From: Solirubrum puertoriconensis
GTDB taxonomy: Bacteria > Bacteroidota > Bacteroidia > Cytophagales > Hymenobacteraceae
DNA: 64,000 bases
Direction: 5' to 3'
Assembly (NCBI RefSeq): GCF_001483135.1
Contig: NZ_LNAL01000008.1
Location: 930,001 to 994,000, forward strand
Shown here: positions 61,052 to 64,000 of the stretch, one piece after another
How the letters are laid out: every line of letters starts with the position of its first letter
Numbering within the stretch: the stretch's first letter is position 1
Notes under the pieces: model-generated
Databases searched by the model: none
What the model saw: only the letters and a program-made list of their open reading frames with translations
What the model was told of the DNA's origin: nothing
Program-made: the position numbers and the translations under genes

Positions 61052-63715
61052 ATGACGCAACAATACGGGCGAGGCGCTTGGAAGAAGTGGAGATTAGCAG
61101 GCAGTTTGCTGGCTGTCGTGGGCAGTTTGTTATCAGCCGAAGCAGTGGCGCAAACAACGCGCGCCGCGGTGAGCAGCAGGTTGGCGCCGGCTTTGCAGGC
61201 CGAGCACGCACAGCCCACCCGCCGCAGCGCTTATCGCGTGCAAGTGCAGGATGCAGCAGCCTTTCGGGAGTGGGCCCAGGAAAACTTGCGCGGTGCCCGG
61301 TTGCAAGCACACGGTGCCGAGGCCCGCGTGTTCACGGTGCATGCGCCGGGCAAGCTGGCCAAGTTGGCCCAATGCCCCTTGGTTACGTTTGTGGACGTAG
61401 CCGACCGCGAGGCCAAGCCTGAAAAGGAAATCGACGGGGTAGACCTAGGTGCCAACCGCATCTGGCCGGTGCACCAGCTGTACCCCAATATCACAGGTCA
61501 GGGACTTACCGTTTCCGTTAAAGAAGAGGTATTTGATGCCGCTGATATCGACTTTAAGGGCCGGGTAATAACCAGCACGCTCTTCGGCAGCAATGCTTCT
61601 GATCATGCTACCGTAATGGCCACGCTCATTGGCGGAGCGGGCAACTCGGCGCCTACGGGGCGCGGCGCGGCCTCGGGAGTGCAACTGGCGGCCTCGAGCT
61701 ACGCCCAGCTGATGCCCGACGATGCCGCCCAGCTTACGTCCAACCGCGTGTCGGTGCAAAACCACTCCTACGGCGTGGCGGCTATCGAAAACTACTACGG
61801 CTTGGAGGCGCTGGCTTACGATCAGCAAACTCGCCAGTTGCCCACGCTGCTGCACGTATTTTCGTCGGGCAACGTAGGTAGCCGCACTCCCAGCTCGGGC
61901 GCGTATGCGTCGTTGGCCGGAGTTGCCAACATTACCGGGCAGTTCAAAACCTCCAAAAACACGTTGTGCGCAGGCGCTACCGATGTGCTCGGCCGCGTAG
62001 CCACACTTAGCTCGCGCGGCCCCGCGCACGACGGCCGCCTCAAGCCCGAAATGGTAGCCCTAGGCGAAGCCGGCACTTCCGACGCGGCCGCTGTGGTTTC
62101 GGGCATTGCTGCATTGGTGCAGCATGCCTACCGCGAGCAGCACAACGGCCAGTTGCCCCCGGCTGCCCTTAGCAAGGCCGTGCTCCTCAACAGCGCCGAT
62201 GATGTGGGCCGACCGGGGCCGGATTTCGAAGCAGGCTTTGGCCAAGCCGATGCCCTAGGTGCCGTGCAGACAATGCTCGATAAGCGCTTCGTGCAGGGCA
62301 AGGTAGCGGCCGGTGCCAGCAGCAAGTTTGCCGTAACGGTGCCCGCCGGTGTGCGGCAGCTAAAGCTCACATTGGCTTGGGCCGATCCCGAAGCCGCTGC
62401 CAATGCCAGCAAAGCCCTCGTCAACGACCTCGATGTGGAGCTGGTAGGGGCCAACGGCGTGCGGTGGCGCCCGTGGGTGCTTAGCTCATACCCGCACCTC
62501 GACTCGCTGAAGCTGCCCGCCCGCCGCGGCGTGGATCGGCTAAACAACGTGGAGCAGATAACGGTAGGCGCGCCAGCTGCCGGTGCATACGAAGTGCGCG
62601 TAAATGGCACTACCGTAGCAGCAGGCCCCGAGCAGGAATTTGCCGTAGCCTACGAGTTCGAAACCCAAGGCCTTACCTGGAGCAACCCCGTAGCGGGCAC
62701 GGCCCTGAACGCTGGGCAGCAGCAACGCCTGCGCTGGCATTGGCAAGGTGCTGCTACCACGGGCACCCTTAGCTACCGCACAGCCGGCAGCAATACTTGG
62801 GTACCCATCAGCAACGCCGTAGACCTAGGCGTGGGGCTATACGCCTGGACGGCGCCCACCGAAGCTGCAGTGGCGCAGTTCCGCTTCGAAGTAGGCAGCG
62901 CTGTGTACCCATCGGCCACCGCGGCGGTTAGCCAAGCACCGCTCGTGCAAGTGGGCTACGCCTGCGACGACGAAGCCCTGCTTACCTGGGCACCAGTGCC
63001 GGGCGCGAGTGGCTACCAGGTGCTGCGCCTCGGCCTTACAGCGCTCGAGCCCGTAGCCACTATCGCCGACACTGCTTTGCTGCTAACGAATTCGCAACTA
63101 TTCTTCCGGCATTACACCGTTGTACCGGTGTTGGCCAATGGCAACCCAGGCGTACGCGCGCGTACCATCTCGCTGAACTCGAACTCGGCTTGTTACGTGC
63201 GCTCCTTTTTGCCACGCCAGCTCGTTACCGATGAAATTGAGTTCGATCTGATTCTGGGCAGCACCTACCGCTTGCGGGCAGTGCACCTGGAGCGCGAAAC
63301 TGCCGGCGGATTCCAGACGGTGCAAACCGTTACGCCGGGTGCGCAATCAACCATCGTGTTGCAGGATCAGCTGCCTACACCGGGGCTATACCGCTACCGG
63401 GCCCGCCTCGAAACGGTATCGGGCTCTATGTTATACACGCAGGTGGAGGACATTTACTACGCCCGCCCCGGCGACGTGATGCTGTTCCCCAACCCCGTGG
63501 TTGCGGGCAAAGCAGCCACACTAATTGAAGCCAATGGCCTTGCCATGCATTGGCAGCTATTCGATAACCTAGGGCAGCTCGTGCGCGAAGGCGACGCCCC
63601 CGAGGCCGCCGTGGGCGAATTTGACACCAGCAACCTGCGGGCAGGTACTTATTTCGTGCGCATCACGCCTGCCGGCGGCACAACCGTGGTACGCCGTTTG
63701 GTAGTATTGCGCTAA
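61052..63715 (+). CDS. Subtilase-like (S8) protein with T9SS C-terminal domain
   Basis: An 887-residue secreted protein. A signal peptide (KWRLAGSLLAVVGSLLSAEA) is cleaved near VAQ. An S8-like region spans about 130-430: the His motif SDHATVMATLIGG (His185), the oxyanion Asn in SSGN (274) and GTSDAAAVVSG with Ser343. The usual DTG Asp is replaced: VSVKEEVFDAAD carries Glu158 there. Beta domains follow, then a type A C-terminal domain from LFPNPVVAGKAA to the end, marking a type IX secretion cargo. ATG 61052 (MTQQYGRG) is preferred to the frame start at 60959. Confidence 0.88.
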   Translation: MTQQYGRGAWKKWRLAGSLLAVVGSLLSAEAVAQTTRAAVSSRLAPALQAEHAQPTRRSAYRVQVQDAAAFREWAQENLRGARLQAHGAEARVFTVHAPGKLAKLAQCPLVTFVDVADREAKPEKEIDGVDLGANRIWPVHQLYPNITGQGLTVSVKEEVFDAADIDFKGRVITSTLFGSNASDHATVMATLIGGAGNSAPTGRGAASGVQLAASSYAQLMPDDAAQLTSNRVSVQNHSYGVAAIENYYGLEALAYDQQTRQLPTLLHVFSSGNVGSRTPSSGAYASLAGVANITGQFKTSKNTLCAGATDVLGRVATLSSRGPAHDGRLKPEMVALGEAGTSDAAAVVSGIAALVQHAYREQHNGQLPPAALSKAVLLNSADDVGRPGPDFEAGFGQADALGAVQTMLDKRFVQGKVAAGASSKFAVTVPAGVRQLKLTLAWADPEAAANASKALVNDLDVELVGANGVRWRPWVLSSYPHLDSLKLPARRGVDRLNNVEQITVGAPAAGAYEVRVNGTTVAAGPEQEFAVAYEFETQGLTWSNPVAGTALNAGQQQRLRWHWQGAATTGTLSYRTAGSNTWVPISNAVDLGVGLYAWTAPTEAAVAQFRFEVGSAVYPSATAAVSQAPLVQVGYACDDEALLTWAPVPGASGYQVLRLGLTALEPVATIADTALLLTNSQLFFRHYTVVPVLANGNPGVRARTISLNSNSACYVRSFLPRQLVTDEIEFDLILGSTYRLRAVHLERETAGGFQTVQTVTPGAQSTIVLQDQLPTPGLYRYRARLETVSGSMLYTQVEDIYYARPGDVMLFPNPVVAGKAATLIEANGLAMHWQLFDNLGQLVREGDAPEAAVGEFDTSNLRAGTYFVRITPAGGTTVVRRLVVLR

Positions 63716-63789
63716 GCACGGCCTTGCGCCCAACAAAACGGCCCTGCCTCCGAGGAGGCAGGGCCGTTTTGTTGGGCGCAAGGCCGTGC
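63716..63789. repeat. Perfect 74-bp palindrome between convergent genes
   Basis: Arms of 36 bases (63716-63751 and 63754-63789) are perfect complements with GA at the centre. It starts directly after the subtilase stop and ends four bases before the stop of the convergent gene. It is about three times longer than typical terminators in this window; a shared terminator is the simplest reading. Confidence 0.85.
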
Positions 63790-63792
63790 CGG

Positions 63793-64000
63793 TTAGTACA
63801 AGTAGTTCAGAGCAGTTTTATCGTTGTTATTAAAGTTGCGGTTTTGGCCCGAGCCGATGCAGGCGAGCATGAACGAGCCGGGGTCGGCCGTGGTGGGCGT
63901 GCCGGGGATGTGAATGGCGCCCACGGTGCTGGCGCCCTCGTTGGCCGTGGCGCCGCCGCAGCTGTAGGAGCGGTCCATGTAGTCGGTGTGGCGGAAGCCG
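63793..64000 (-). CDS. M57-type (HEIGH) metallopeptidase, C-terminal part
   Basis: The last 68 codons of a gene that enters from beyond position 64000. GFRHTDYMDRSYSCGG followed by EGASTVGAIHIPGTP, PGSFMLACIGSG and FNNNDKTALNYLY matches the tail of dual-action HEIGH (M57) peptidases, in which the first piece contains the third zinc ligand. The HExGH motif itself lies outside the window. Probably secreted, like other members. Confidence 0.75.
   Translation of the reverse strand, partial: GFRHTDYMDRSYSCGGATANEGASTVGAIHIPGTPTTADPGSFMLACIGSGQNRNFNNNDKTALNYLY

Noticed and set aside
1-64000. Search for tRNA, rRNA, CRISPR arrays and intact insertion sequences
   Set aside because: No tRNA-like T-arm, array of spaced repeats or transposase with terminal repeats was recognised by eye; a covariance-model search would be decisive.

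Overview
The window looks like chromosome of a high-GC Bacteroidota of the Hymenobacter type. The evidence is a fused SecDF, a type IX secretion C-terminal domain on a subtilase-like protein, a Bacteroidetes-style GlmU-like enzyme, a zinc-free L31 (RpmE2), many TAnnTTTG -7 promoter boxes with no obvious Shine-Dalgarno use, and a THI-box riboswitch in front of a TonB receptor. I see no rRNA, tRNA, CRISPR array, intact insertion sequence or prophage.

Layout. 1-6.5 kb: recA (cut by the left edge), an outer-membrane barrel, an acetyltransferase, a short-chain dehydrogenase, MoxR and a SurA-like isomerase. 6.5-14.4 kb: a PpiC/OmpA-like lipoprotein, an RsbU-RsbV-RsbW partner-switching operon, guaB and a DUF2490 barrel. 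14.6-21.1 kb: an FRG-domain protein, hrpB with a rhodanese, and a pnuC-nadR-type kinase-epimerase-GNAT operon. 21.3-28.1 kb: a TPP riboswitch with a TonB receptor, then secDF. 28.3-34.2 kb: nfu, aroC, an APC permease, a glutaryl-CoA-dehydrogenase-like enzyme and a lipoprotein of unlike base composition. 34.2-42 kb: small accessory genes (DUF4268, HIRAN, MFS with AraC, a hydrophilin-like protein, DUF2267), ruvB and a DUF1905-OmdA-DUF4256 fused frame. 42.3-44.3 kb: a DUF2975/Xre pair with a palindromic putative operator, queG and a tiny ORF. 44.5-50 kb: six ferritin-like genes as three two-gene units. 50-64 kb: BatD-like protein, udk, rdgB, rpmE2, GlmU-like enzyme, holB, hemC, a cyclophilin, an RfbD-like reductase, a T9SS subtilase-like protein and the C-terminus of an M57-type metallopeptidase.

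The strongest unexplained signal is the hexamer palindrome CCTAGG. I counted about 102 copies by eye (one per roughly 630 bases), against about 21 expected at an assumed 60% GC. It lies in genes on both strands (mostly as Leu-Gly codons CTA-GGN), in intergenic DNA and in two terminator hairpins, and it supplies the TAG stop codon of five genes. It resembles the iterated palindromes or uptake words known from other phyla. I know of no description for this group.

The second main item is the tandem ferritin-like locus. Each of three units has a Tat-type lipoprotein with an intact E/ExxH/E/ExxH ligand set, followed by a partner protein. In two of the three partners one ligand is lost. With the Gly-rich hydrophilin-like protein at 38.5 kb this suggests a stress or desiccation theme, which is inference.
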